Assembly (NCBI GenBank): GCA_000507305.1
Contig: DF239418.1
Span: forward strand, 137,769 to 201,768
Direction of reading: 5' to 3'
Origin: Breviolum minutum Mf 1.05b.01
Taxonomy: Eukaryota; Sar; Dinophyceae; Suessiales; Symbiodiniaceae
DNA: 64,000 nt
Below are positions 53,313 to 64,000 of this stretch, piece by piece. Under the pieces are notes generated by a model that was not told the origin of the DNA, searched no databases, and saw nothing but the letters and a program-made list of their open reading frames with translations. Position numbers and translations under genes: made by a program. Position 1 is the stretch's first letter. Each line of letters starts with the position of its first letter.

Positions 53313-53419
53313 TACCCTCTGGTAAACTAACATAGCAATGGAATATCCCCATTTTTAATAGGAGATACATCTTCAATCCGGGTCCATTTTCCATTGCTAT
53401 GTTAGTTTACCGGAGTGTA
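53313..53419. repeat. Foldback element, family 2-like
   Basis: Inverted ends TACCCTCTGGTAAACTAACA / TGTTAGTTTACCGGAGTGTA, extended by TAGCAATGGA/TCCATTGCTA. About 107 bp. Confidence 0.8.
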
Positions 53420-53458
53420 ATTGCTTTCAAGTTTCATTTTTGTTAACACTGATCCATC

Positions 53459-53555
53459 TACCCTCCAGGGAGTTTAACATATCCCACCTTGGGATTTTTG
53501 GAAAATCATCTTCAAAAGTGAGTTTTGATGGGATATGTTAGTTCCCTGAAGGGTA
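53459..53555. repeat. Foldback element, family 1
   Basis: Inverted ends TACCCTCCAGGGAGTTTAAC / GTTAGTTCCCTGAAGGGTA with CATATCCC/GGGATATG. Lies 31 bp beyond the donor of the exon at 53587. Confidence 0.8.
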
Positions 53556-53586
53556 GATTGAACGAACATCCTCCAAAAATCTCATC

Positions 53587-53643
53587 CTCAGATTCCCAAC
53601 TCTCAGGATCAACACCCAGGGCCGTGCATAGTGCTTCTTTGAC
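53587..53643 (-). CDS. 19-residue exon flanked by foldback elements
   Basis: 57 bp, encodes VKEALCTALGVDPESWESE. Acceptor CTCAG|GTC, donor GA (GAG|GATGAG), phase 0. The frame stays open to a second GA donor 11 bp on. Its acceptor AG coincides with the end of a family-4-like element. Confidence 0.6.
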
Positions 53644-53745
53644 CTGAGTAGTTCTTGAAAAACCCTGAAAAATTGGATCATTTCACCTGTGATCGGGGGT
53701 AAAAAAAACAAAAAACATCTTTGAAACCACCTGGACCTAAGCAAC
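53644..53745. repeat. Diverged family-4-like element ending at a splice acceptor
   Basis: Shares AAAAATTGGATCATTTC, GGGGGTAAAA and CTTTGAAACCACC with family 4. Its low-coordinate end, CTGAGTAGTTCTTGAA, supplies the AG acceptor of exon 53587-53643 on the minus strand. Confidence 0.5.
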
Positions 53746-54534
53746 ACCTAGTTATCCCATCAAAGTGGCAAACTCAAATTAAAAAAAACAACAACCGATC
53801 TCATGACTTGTAGGATAATTTTTTGGGGGTAACCCCATCGTTGGGGGACGGGAGGGTTCAAGAATACTTCCACATAATGGGTGGGGGTAATTCTGTTTTC
53901 CAAAGCATGAGGCAGCCTTGACCAAAATGACATGCTCGCAGCACTACAATGCTCAGCCCTTGGTGGGTATAATCAATTTCCTCATGTGGAGCCTTTCTTC
54001 AGGAATTCAGGCCTAGTCGCCGAATCTTTGCAATCATGCCAGGACATTCACAAGTCCCCGAATCCTCTGTCGATTTGAGATTCCTGAGCATAAAGAACTG
54101 CAAGCAACTTCTCCTCTTCAGCAGCGCACTCCGGATTTTTTTTCCCATGACAGCCGCCTTTCTGTCAGTGAGCTCTTTCGCTTAGCCGTATCGCTTCATC
54201 CGTGACTCTCACAGCCGCCTTTTGTAGGCCCCTTCTTCAGTAACAGCATACTTCGAAGCTTCGAATTCCGACCCGGGCAACAAATTGCTTAAAGCATGTG
54301 TTCCCAGTTTCATCCTAATCTGCATCATACGCCCCAATGGGGGCGATGATGCAAATCTACATCCTCACCTCAACAACGTTGATCCGATTTTTTGGGGAAT
54401 TTTGCATCCTCATAAACCATACAAGTGGAAAGTGGACATTCATTGATAAATCACGTAGAGATGTGATAGAATCTGATAGATTTCTGAAAATATGCGTAAC
54501 TAGTAAAAGTAAATGGTTACCTTAATGTACTAAT

Positions 54535-54829
54535 AAATTATATCATAGTCATAGGAACGACATCTCTGGTCGATTCCATTCCAGGCGAGAAATATAACTG
54601 ATGTACGTACGCGCCCTGTTGGCACAACGACATCCTCAGTACGTCTCCACTCGCTACCTCCACCTAGCAACCAGTGCTCCAAATGGTTGGCCGGGGCCAC
54701 CCAATGGAACGAGGAGCACCGCGATACCCTCGCCATTATAACTATATCTGGGACCCGCAGTAGCGGACATCTCTTCAATAGGCTGATTCCAAAGGTGGCA
54801 GCACTCATCCATGAGAACTTAGATTTCAA
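54535..54829 (-). CDS. Possible exon, unrecognised
   Basis: Open minus-strand frame with 'HLEHWLLGGGSEWRRTEDVV' and 'PTGRVRTSVIFLAWNGIDQR'. The opposite strand is also open, so strand is uncertain. Confidence 0.3.
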
Positions 54830-55164
54830 AACTGCACCACTCTTTGACTATAAAATGAATATTGTACATTGTAAGTATGTAAGCCTTCCAAGTCCAATTT
54901 GCATGCTGCATAGTTTGATGGCAGTTTTACAAACTGTTTTAACAGCCTCTTTGAAGATCTCTCATTTCCGGATCAGGACTTAACGCGCTGCTGGAGGAAC
55001 AATCTCTTCTTCCACGACACGGGCGCCTGCAGTGTATCAATGACAAAAAGGATGCTAGCAAAATCCAAAACCTTGTAGCAAAATCATCAATAACACTCCG
55101 ACAGTATGTCTGTCTGTCTCCCGCCCCCCCCCCCAAAAAAAAAACTAACCCATGCCAACCCACT

Positions 55165-55316
55165 TCTTCATCATCAGCCATAACCGTTTCGGCCTGCTGC
55201 AATCATCTCTTGTGGAAGACGCTTCTTGGCCGGCAACTTTGGGTCCAACTTACGGTTTTGTCCACCAAACTCCTGGGCAAACTTGGGCATCTTCTTGGCT
55301 GGCAAGCCTCAGGTGT
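55165..55316 (-). CDS. Lysine/proline-rich exon(s), unrecognised
   Basis: One frame reads 'LPAKKMPKFAQEFGGQN' then 'RKLDPKLPAKKRLPQEMIAA', repeating LPAKK. A GTAAGT donor inside may end the first part. Confidence 0.4.
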
Positions 55317-56314
55317 TGCGATGGTCCTCATTGTCATGGATGGTTCCTGGATGGTCATGGACTATACTTAAACTTAAATATCTAAGAGTAACTAACCTCA
55401 ACTAACCCTCCAAATGTCTGACACAAGATGCAAAAATAACGGAAGGGGCTTCCCAACTCATGTTGTCATTCATCCAAAAGGGGTTGGCATGGATGGTCAT
55501 CAACTCCTTTACAGTGCGTTGCTACTTTCTGTTCCTCCAGATCTCCCCCTGGTGGTATGGGAATTACCTGATACAGTAATAGGTCATTGCATATCTTGGC
55601 AAATCGCTCTGACCAACAATAGATCGATTTCAGAGGTAAAACATGCCTACAGTAAACATGGTCAGAGTTTGAGGCTGCATCTTGTATGCACCAATGCATT
55701 GTAATTCCCAAAACATGATTTGATTGGTCATGTTTGAGAGGCATTTTCACACAAGACTTGGAAATGAAGGCATCCTAAACATCTCACAGTGGACTCTGAA
55801 CTCTATTCGAATAACCTATGGCATTTGGATGACTTGGGGTAACCTTTTCCCATTGAGAAACAAGAATTGAAGACTTAAGCAATCAAATGCTGCACAATTG
55901 CTGACTTCACCTCATCTGAATGCTATGTACATGTGCAAGAATGGAGCGTTTTGCAAACCACATGCAACCACCAGCCACCCAACAATCAAAAAGGATCACA
56001 TGAAAAGGGATAAAACGGATGATACTGCAACATAGTGACCAGTTACTCCAAGTCCATTCATTCATTTTAGCACTGCACGGAATTTTGTTTTTCACATGAA
56101 ATATCATAGATTAAGAGACATGGTACATGTATCACATTCTCAAAATCCTCTGTACCAATGGCGATGGAAATGTGGCTCGAAACCTTGTGTAACGAAGACA
56201 ATGGGTCCCTGATACAAAACTTCTATTCCCACACACTGCCACAATACATCTATTGTATGTATTTATACATATATACATCATATTTGCACACATCATGTAT
56301 TTATTGATTTGTCT

Positions 56315-56408
56315 CCCCTACAGGGAACTAACATATACCACCATGGGAAAAGGAAAATCATCTTCAAAAGTTTTTTGGGAAAAGGATATGTTTGCTTCCG
56401 GGAGGGTA
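56315..56408. repeat. Foldback element, family 1
   Basis: Left end CCCCTACAGGGAACTAACAT, interior GGGAAAAGGAAAATCATC as in the 3253 copy, right end GATATGTTTGCTTCCGGGAG then GGTA. Confidence 0.75.
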
Positions 56409-57309
56409 TTTTAATGTATTTTATACTTATTTGCCAGTACATCATACCGTCACATGATTCCTCAACTTCACCATCTTGCAATTCCCCCGCCATGCCCAGT
56501 ATTTTGCTGTCACGATACTGGGATGTAAGGGTGGCAATCCACGTGCCTCCGCGGGCAATTGCACCTTCATTGGTTCTGTTCCTGGCACTGCCATGGTAGC
56601 ACCCTTAGTACCTGGAACCGTGGGTCCACAAGGACTGGTAGCCAACCTTGGAGACAACAGTGAGGAAACACCAAATCTTTATGGATGTTGTTTTTGGATT
56701 CGAAGGGTCTTTTTAATGGTTTTTACTTTTCCAGGGCGGCGAGTAGACCTAAATATATAGATCTTACTGTAAATCCCCTTGAAACATTAAACCTTGCGGG
56801 GTAAAACATGCTATTACTCTTCCACGTTGGTACGCGGACAACATCTAGGAAAGTGCAAAAATCATGCGGAATCACTTCATGGATTGGTGTGGAATGTTTC
56901 AGCTTCATAATGTAGCCTTAAATTGTTGAAATTGGTTGAAAAAAAGTATAAAACCTTGACACTTCTCCATGCTGGCCAAACATGGATTGGTCTCAGGTCT
57001 GGGCGGCTACCTCTTTGGAACCGGTGGTTGGTTGTAACTTTCCGGTGCTTATCTACCGGGATGTGGAGGTGAAACGGCTGCCACTCTCCGCATGGTTCTC
57101 AATGGTCCATTCCCCCAAGATTTCATGAATCAAATAATGGTTTCGGAATTTAAAACGAAATGATGAACAAAATCAACAATTTGTGAATATCATTGAAGGT
57201 CATGTTCACTAGATAATTCATTACTCTTCATAAACATCTTTAGTAAGAAGAATAACACTTACCAACCCATGACGCAAAAAAAAACAACTGATTTTTGCTG
57301 AACATCTGG

Positions 57310-57460
57310 GATCCTGCAACCAACTTAAGCCTTGCTGTATGCTGTTTAGGAAGCTGTCCGGCACTGAAGTTGGTCTTGGAGTGCATATCGTTTACCTCGA
57401 CTGCTTGGGAGCGGTTCAACCACGACATGGTTCTCATCAAAGATAATGGTTTGTCAATTG
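57310..57460 (-). CDS. Possible exon, unrecognised
   Basis: Reads 'MRTMSWLNRSQAVEVNDMHS' and 'KTNFSAGQLPKQHTARLKLV'. Composition suggests coding; edges unclear. Confidence 0.4.
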
Positions 57461-57620
57461 TGGTGATCCTTTTCCGCGAAAACAGTGGATAGTAGGAGGA
57501 TTTGAAGCTTTCGGTATGGGAGTCCCATTATTATCAAAGTCACAGCTACGCTGTTGCCACCTGAAGGGATGATCATAAAGTCAGTATTATATAGTTTCTT
57601 TTTCCGGCGGGGGGGGGGGT

Positions 57621-57621
57621 N
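57621..57621. other. Assembly gap marker (single n)
   Basis: Lies directly after a poly-G run (57609-57619) and cuts RNase H short. Sequence below and above may not be contiguous in the genome. Confidence 0.85.
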
Positions 57622-60600
57622 CAGCGGTTTCTGCTTCTGTTGTTGATCGTGCTATTGCTCCCTGTTTCTTCGATATCCAGGCTAGCGGAAATTGGCTATC
57701 TGGTCCAGATATCTGTATCCATCCGCCAGAGGTAGAGAAGCAATGATCTTCATCTCCGCAGAAATCTGCGTCCACAAACATTTCAAGATACAGTGTTTCT
57801 TTAGGGTCACGAATCCATCCAGTTAAAAGAGAGTCCTGAGTCTGATGAAGGTATGATATAACCCTGTGAATGTGTCCATCACATGAAGCTGTCCATGCAT
57901 GTATCTTGGTCGCCAACCAAGTAGTTGCTCTCAACAAATCCGGTCGCGCAAGGCGCGAGATCCACATCAACTTCATTAAAATGGAACTGGCCAAGCTTGA
58001 AAGTCGTCCTATAGGTTCTTCTTCTTCAAGCTTCTCTGCTACCTTGGACAGAAAAGGGGTATGAGCTTTCTTGAAATTGGGCATTCCAGTCAACTGTACA
58101 TACTCCTGTATCATGTCCTTGGCATACGACCTCATGTCAAAAGCAAACCTCTCCTGACCTTCACATTTGACAGTTGCATGGTGTCTTCCAAGAAAACGTC
58201 CGATGTCTCCAACCTCATCTATGATGACTCTTTTGGATAGATCTTCCCAGAAACGACTGTGCCACTCTGAATCTCCAGCCAGCACAAAATCGTCCACATA
58301 GACGATTAGGGCTAGTCCACCATAGTTGTCAAAAATATATGTGGATGGAAATTCACTGATCTTTGTTGCCGACATAGCCAAAAGCTCCTTTTCCAAATGT
58401 CGCTCCCAATGGCTGCCAGCCTCAGGATGGCCGTACAACGACCGCCATAACCTGATGACAGGTCGTCGGTATTTCGGTCTTCCATCTGCACCAAACCACT
58501 CAGCAGGCCACACCTCCTTCGGCAACCTCACCCACGTAGCTGCATGTGATTGCAACCAGCTTTGCAAGTACGCCTTGACAGCGTCAGCTGTGCTGATGGT
58601 ATGTCCTTGTAGTAATCCGAAAGCTATAATGGCGTTAGCCGCCACTATCGATGCAGGTGATGCAGACAACGTCTGATACAATGCCACTTCACCCTTCGCA
58701 GTGCGAGCTGCGTCACCACGATAACATACACGGCCCTTGAGGGATCTGTATTTCGGCTCTAGCTCAACATGTTTCTCGCTGCATATCGCAAGAAGATCTG
58801 CTAGATGGATGGTCTCTCCTTCCTCAATAGCCTTTGCACGAATCACTTCCTCCTCCGCAACACTGTTAAGATCCCAAGTTCCCATCTGGCTGATCCCATC
58901 AAACTCCTTTCGGATGGCATCCAACGCATCCTGTCTCGACAGCACCTCTGTTCTGGGCAACTGTCTGGTGACCATTCCTGGAACAGAATCTCCAGCCAAC
59001 TCCTCAAGACCCTCATCATCAGAGTCCGGTGGACATTCTGGGACCTCAGTCTCTCCAGACACGGAAGGTGTAGTAGGGTCATATGAACAATCATCTGCAT
59101 CTTCAACAGCAAGTTGTCCTGACTCACCTTCAGGTTCAACCTCTTGTCCTTCACCACTTCTGCGACGTGGAAACAGTGCATCAAACCTAGCTCGACATGC
59201 TCTTGAATGTCTGTGATGTCCATGTGTACAACCCGGGCAACCTTCTGTGAATCCATGTTGAAGCAACCTAGCCCAAGTGATATAGGCATGACGCTCTGGT
59301 GTTGGCTTGTCCTCAACTGGATAGGCATCAATGTTGACATCATATGGAAGCACTCCCTCAGTGATGGATCTGTCATATTCCTTCTTACGAAGTTCATGAT
59401 CCTCATCATCCATGTTCAACAAAGCATTCTTCGCTGCTCTTGCTAGGGGAAACTCTATGTGTAACATAGGTGGTAAAAATACTTCTTTCTCATGCAGTAT
59501 TCGGGGCACCCAGTACAAATGGTTTCTTCCACGGATTGCATCATAATCAATCACCATAAGATTTCCACGGTAACGTAGTCCCGGTGACAAATGCCACCCG
59601 ATGAAAAGTCCTGGCTTTGTTGTTGGCGACGCCATGCCATCACCACGAGACCTGTAGAAAACTAAGGCACCTAGCGGGTATCTTGGTCCACTGAAAGTAC
59701 TCCCGGTGGCTACCTCCCAACGAGTCTTACCACTCTTGTTTGCCTCAACTGGTGTTCCACGTTCATACGCTGCAATCGGAGCTGCAGTGAAGAAAGATCT
59801 AGCCTTTGCCACAAAATCCAAACTCACTGGCCACAGTCTTCTATGAAATCCAGCTTGGATGTGACTCGGTCTGCAAAGCTCCTTCACTGTTCTCACTTCT
59901 CTCTCAACGTGAGAGTTATGCGGCCAAGCATTTGGACCTGACGGGTCCGGAACCCAGCACATCATGTCTGCCGCCTTTGTGAGCTCCTGAGCAGTGTCCG
60001 AATGAAACACGACACCTGTATTGCCACTTAAGTTGTATCCACCAAAGTGTTTCAATGCTTGATAGTTGGAATCAACAGTTCGTTCAGTCTGTGGGTATAC
60101 AAGGCTTACACCACTGAATCTGTCTCTTACCAACAATGCGGCCTGCTCTCCACTCAAGCCTTGAGATTCAATGCTCGGGAACACATGATCGGCTTCGATC
60201 ACATCACCGAACTTTGTTGGCCTTACGTACGGAAGTTCACTTTCTTCTGGATCATTCCGCACCCGGTGGAAATACCGCTTTAACATGCGTCCCCGTTGAC
60301 AGTGTTCGCATGCCGGGTTTTTCTTGTGATGGAGCATCATGTGGTCAAGAGACCTAGCTTCTCTGGCCAATCTAGCCTCCCTAGATTCTCTGAGCTCTGC
60401 CTCATCATCTGCATCGCTATCAGCTTGCATCGCAGCTGAAGCCAGAGTGTCTACATATTCAATGACCATTGGCATAGCATAGGTGTTCTTCTCCGGTTCA
60501 TTCTCTCGATGCTGATGCTCATTCTCTTCAAAAGCAACAACAGGCATAGCAGGAACATTTTTCACAAGGATATCTGGGTACAACGCATGCATGATGTATT

Positions 60601-61740
60601 CACACATCTCCCTAGGATAAAAACCAGTCTGCCTAGTACTCGACCCTTCAATGACAGCGTGTTTGAAATTCTTGTCATGTAGGCACCGCAAACCAGAGAA
60701 AATCCTGGCAATCCTGTTGTCCGTGGTGATTAGTCTCCACTGCTTCAAGTGAGGTTCCCCTTTATCATTACAAAGACCCACCCTGCAGCCATCAAAATCA
60801 ACAACCACCATTCCAAGTTCCTTAATGAGCTCCTGTATCTCCTTCAAAGCCCAACCTGCACAATGCCTTGGCCACTCAAAAGTCACTCTTCCACCTTTTC
60901 GCGCAGTGGCGCGAGCAAGTTTGCGAAACTTACGAACCATCAACCTTGATCTGCGACGATCCTCTTCAAGCTTTGCTGCAAAAGCCTCCCCATGGAGATG
61001 CAAGTTCATGTTCTGCCACAATGTCCACGGCCTGCACGGCAGTGAACCCCACAAGTCAGTTCCAGGTTTCTCTTCGACCAGCTCCACTAAGCTCTTGGTG
61101 ACCCCATCGTTCTCGATGTTAAGGTTGGTCTCCGTACACCTCACTATGTGCACACCAACTTCCTTAGCCACTCTTCCCATCATGGAGTCATCTGAAGCAC
61201 AGAATTCTATCATAGTGCCATGTCCTGGTAACCCTTGATGATGTGGTTCATATTGTGCAATCTCTGCAGGTTCAACCTGTTGATCATCCTCCTGGCTGAT
61301 GTAGTCCGCAATGTTCTGATACACTTGCCTTTCCTCATTCTTGACTTCCTGGCCCTTCCCAGCGTAGAAGTCATGGATGTCTTTCACAAGTTTGCGACTC
61401 GCTTCCTCTCCTCGGATCAAGTCTGAAGTGAAATCACTGTGTGCCCCCCTGGTTGTATTCTTCCTTTTCCTTTCCCATAGTTCCTTTCTATGTTCCTTGG
61501 TCTCTTTCCTCTTCAGATGTTGTCGTCCTGTCATGGACTGCATCTGCTCATCTTCACCAATGGATCCTGATGGATGTGCAACCTTCGAAGAATCATCCTT
61601 GGGAGCATCACATGTTGAACAAACACATGCCGGAATCCGCTCCAAGCAGAGTCCACAGAATTGTCTCTCTTCAGCAATCGATGGCATCGCCGGTTGAAAA
61701 AGTCCCGCACTAAAAGGCTCCGTGGCAGTCTCACTTGCTG
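57622..61740 (-). CDS. Copia pol: integrase, reverse transcriptase, RNase H (partial)
   Basis: Counting from the ATG at 61687, the zinc-binding HHCC part is near residues 453-463 ('HHKKNPACEHCQRG'). The integrase triad candidates are D500 ('VIEAD'), D564 ('FHSD') and E595 ('NSHVERE'). Reverse transcriptase has 'DAVKAYLQ' (D1035) and YVDD at 1130-1133. RNase H has 'FVDADFCGDEDHCFSTSGG' (from 1304) and 'SKKQGAIARSTTEAE' up to the gap, so its last segment is missing. The frame is open upstream of the ATG to the gap at 61741 ('ASETATEPFSAGLFQPA'), so this is probably the middle and end of one gag-pol polyprotein. The Pro run after residue 1355 is an artefact of the poly-G beyond the gap. Confidence 0.9.
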
Positions 61741-61741
61741 N
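61741..61741. other. Assembly gap marker (single n) inside gag-pol
   Basis: Gag-protease and pol frames are both open up to this base but differ in phase, which a gap of unknown length explains. Confidence 0.85.
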
Positions 61742-64000
61742 TTTGCCTCATTTTGGTTCAAAACGAAGGCGTTCATTTTGGACCCCAAACCGGCGCCCAA
61801 ATGCACACTGATTTTTGAGGTATCGGGACCCCACGGGCCCTCATATCCCGCACCAGCATCTGACCTAGTCACTGGCATGCCAATTTCTCCAAGCCTGTGG
61901 TCCTCTACGGCGAAGATAGGTACATGATGTTGTACCCGTTTCGCATACCACCTGTTGTCCTTTGGGCACCAGATCCTGCATCGTCGATGATTGAGTGCCA
62001 AGTATGGCTTCTGACCATGTTCCCAAATGAAGGTCTTCCCTTTGCTAACTTGCCTACCAATTGATAAGGCCATCGGGCAACTAGACAGTAGATGCATGTG
62101 AAGTTCTCCAAGGTTCTCGCAGTACATGCGAATCGCCTCAGTCGCCATCTGCTGTCCGCCTCCTGTAGAAAAATTGATTGGATGGTCTAACACTTTTATC
62201 CATGGCTCAACCGTCTTCAAGTCAATGCCTTGTTCTTCCAATGCCTTAAGTGATCCGATGTCATAGGCTGCCCCAGTGTCGCCTAGAAACTCCAACGAAA
62301 AGGTTCTAAAGTCCTTGATGGGCTCCTTCAGCATTGCGGCTGCCGACGCCTCGCCGATCTTGTCGATTGAATTTACGACCGATGAAACAACAGTTGCGAG
62401 GATGGGAATGCTGAGCTTGAGAAACATATCCAAACTTGGAAGAGCCTTTCTGCAAAATGCGCAAAAACCTTCCCAAGCACTCATGACCTTGCGGCCCTCA
62501 ACCTCAGTGATGGTCACCGTCGATGTAGCCGCAGCAACAGCTGCTGGAGTGGATAAGTTGGACTTGGATCCCTTTCCACCCTTCTTGTCACCCTTCTTCT
62601 TGCCCTTTCCTTTATCTCCTTTGCCACCCTTTGCCGACTGATATTCTGAAAAGGCCTTCCTTGCTGCCTCAGAACCAGGTTCACCAGTGTGCAAATTTCT
62701 GCATCGCTCACCGAACCGACAGTGACCAGCAGCGTGAAGTGCACACGGGGTCTTTTCTCGGTTTTCAGTTCTTGGCGGATCATCCGATACCTTTCCAGGA
62801 GCAGCTGGGGGATTCTTCGGAGGCTTTGGAGGCTTTGGAGGCTTGTCCCCTTTTCCACCTGGGTTGGATGGAGGCTCCGTTTTTGGGGCAGCGAGTGCAA
62901 GCTGATTGGATGGAGCAGACTTGAGACCCTTGGAAACATTCTCATAGTTAGAGTCATGCCTCCGTTCACGGATCTCCTCTGCAATTTGCGTCCAAATCCA
63001 CTCAAAAGATCTCTTCCTTGAGTTCCTTGCGCTGGATTTCACCTTATCAACCATTCTGCTCAACATAGGTACCCTCTTGATCTGGTGCCAAAGCCAACTA
63101 TACATAGTCGCCTCAGCAGGCCTGTCTGCAGGCTTGAGCCCATGAAGAATGTAGTTGGCCTTCTTCACAAACTCCGTCAGATCCTTCTGGGTTTTGCCTT
63201 CCAGATTCAAACCAAGTAGGTGCATCTGATTCAAAGCAACTGAATGGTCCGTTCCAGTCTCATAGTATCCAATGATGATGTTCATAAGAGCCATACCCTT
63301 GGGCCCCTCTTGCCTGGAAGCACACGCTTCAACCCACGAAGTCAACTCATGTGCCAGATCAGAGTTGGTAGAAAGAACCTCAGGCTTAATGAGCTCCGCA
63401 GCAACGTGCTTGTTGAACATCACAAAGTCATTTGATGCTTGAAGCATCTCACGGAATCTTCGGCCGCGTCCGGAATCCATGCAGTAAACCGAAAACTTGA
63501 CAAGAACATCTCTCGACGTCAGATCAATGCGGCTAACTGCAGCCAAAAATGCTGCCCTCCATTCACGACATGATGTCGCATCTGTCGGCAACTTGGTGAT
63601 ATGAACCCCTTTCAGGTGCTTGATCTTGTAGACATGCTCATCTGTCTCACCAACATTCAGCCAGTTACTTGGCAAACTTGATGGGCAACCACCTGATGAA
63701 CGACTCGACGTAGAAGCCTGACTTCTTGGGGTGTCTGCTCTAAAATGCTGAGACCCTTCTTGATTCTGTGCTGCAAAACCTGCAGCTGAAGCATTTTCTT
63801 GGGTCCTCACTGGTACATTAGCATTACACTGAGAAGTGACAGAAACATTCCTTGCACCAACATCACCATACATCATTCCTATCCCCCCTGACCCTTGCGG
63901 TGCTGCGTTAAACGCGCTGCAAGGCACAATCTGTCTCGCGCTGGGCGCGCATGATCGACCGGGAAGAGGAGGAATGTTGTACGTCAAAGTGGGCCTAGAA
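61742..64000 (-). CDS. Copia gag-protease (partial, 5' end beyond window)
   Basis: Open to the window edge; residue numbers here count from the TTG codon at 63987. The gag domain runs to about residue 340 ('ELTSWVEACASRQEG', 'LHGLKPADRPAEATMYSWLW'). A Pro/Lys-rich linker ('KPPKPPKPPKNPP') follows. The zinc finger is C-x7-C-x5-C-x3-H ('CALHAAGHCRFGERCRNLH', residues 415-433), a CCCH finger rather than the usual CCHC knuckle. Next comes a Gly/Lys-rich tract ('KGDKGKGKKKGDKKGGKG'), then an aspartic protease with 'FLGDTGAAYDIGS' (D570). It ends at the gap n (61741), where the frame differs from pol; the missing bases explain this. Confidence 0.85.

Larger units (their letters stand above)
57622..64000 (-). 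mobile_element. Ty1/copia-type LTR retrotransposon, ends missing
   Basis: Gag, protease, integrase, reverse transcriptase and RNase H occur in the copia order on the minus strand. No LTR lies in the window. The 3' side stops at the assembly gap 57621 inside RNase H, and the 5' side runs off the window. Frames are open over about 2,000 codons, so the copy looks young. Its base composition is visibly richer in GC than the flanks. Confidence 0.9.

Noticed and set aside
57590..57620. Poly-G run read as a polyproline tail of pol
   Set aside because: It lies on the other side of the gap at 57621 and is not part of the retrotransposon frame.
58737..59409. Plus-strand and off-frame ORFs inside the copia pol region
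   Set aside because: Antisense and out-of-frame shadows of the pol reading frame.

Overview
The window looks like nuclear DNA of a dinoflagellate, most likely of the Suessiales/Symbiodiniaceae type. Four things point there. Short coding blocks (24-146 bp) lie far apart in AT-rich introns. Acceptors are mostly AG|G. Donors are a mixture of GT, GC and GA, the unusual set known from Symbiodiniaceae genomes. An intronless reading frame carries a relict of the dinoflagellate spliced leader. Nearly every exon I can support is on the minus strand, as expected of a unidirectional dinoflagellate gene block. Exon calls were made by eye from reading frame, splice sites and internal homology; no transcript evidence was available.

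Layout, low to high coordinate (transcription runs high to low): (1) 82-6605, exons of an octotricopeptide/RAP-like helical-repeat protein. Four in-frame stop codons lie at conserved Trp or Gln positions and a fifth at the position before a conserved Glu-Leu. (2) 7236-26547, a gene built from two alternating exon types: A, exactly 54 bp/18 aa, and B, usually 90-99 bp/30-33 aa. There are at least 9 A and 14 B copies, all phase 0 at both ends. Four B copies are split in two by an extra intron. The family is not one I recognise. (3) 17583-18750, a retroposed processed gene nested in one of its introns (spliced-leader relict, intronless ORF, A-rich tail). (4) 21542-35678, a run of short exons of unrecognised products. 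(5) 37745-39827, exons of a PPP-type metallophosphatase resembling Shewanella-like phosphatases. (6) 40623-46528, exons encoding at least two PDZ-like domains. (7) 48456-57480, further good exons of unrecognised proteins. (8) 57622-64000, a Ty1/copia retrotransposon (gag, protease, integrase, reverse transcriptase, RNase H), open at both ends because of assembly gaps and the window edge.

Introns carry several families of about 70-130 bp foldback (MITE-like) elements. One ends exactly at a splice acceptor, which suggests an introner. Single n characters at 31994, 57621 and 61741 are assembly joins. No tRNA, rRNA, CRISPR or prokaryotic features were seen. Gene boundaries between the exon clusters cannot be fixed from sequence alone.
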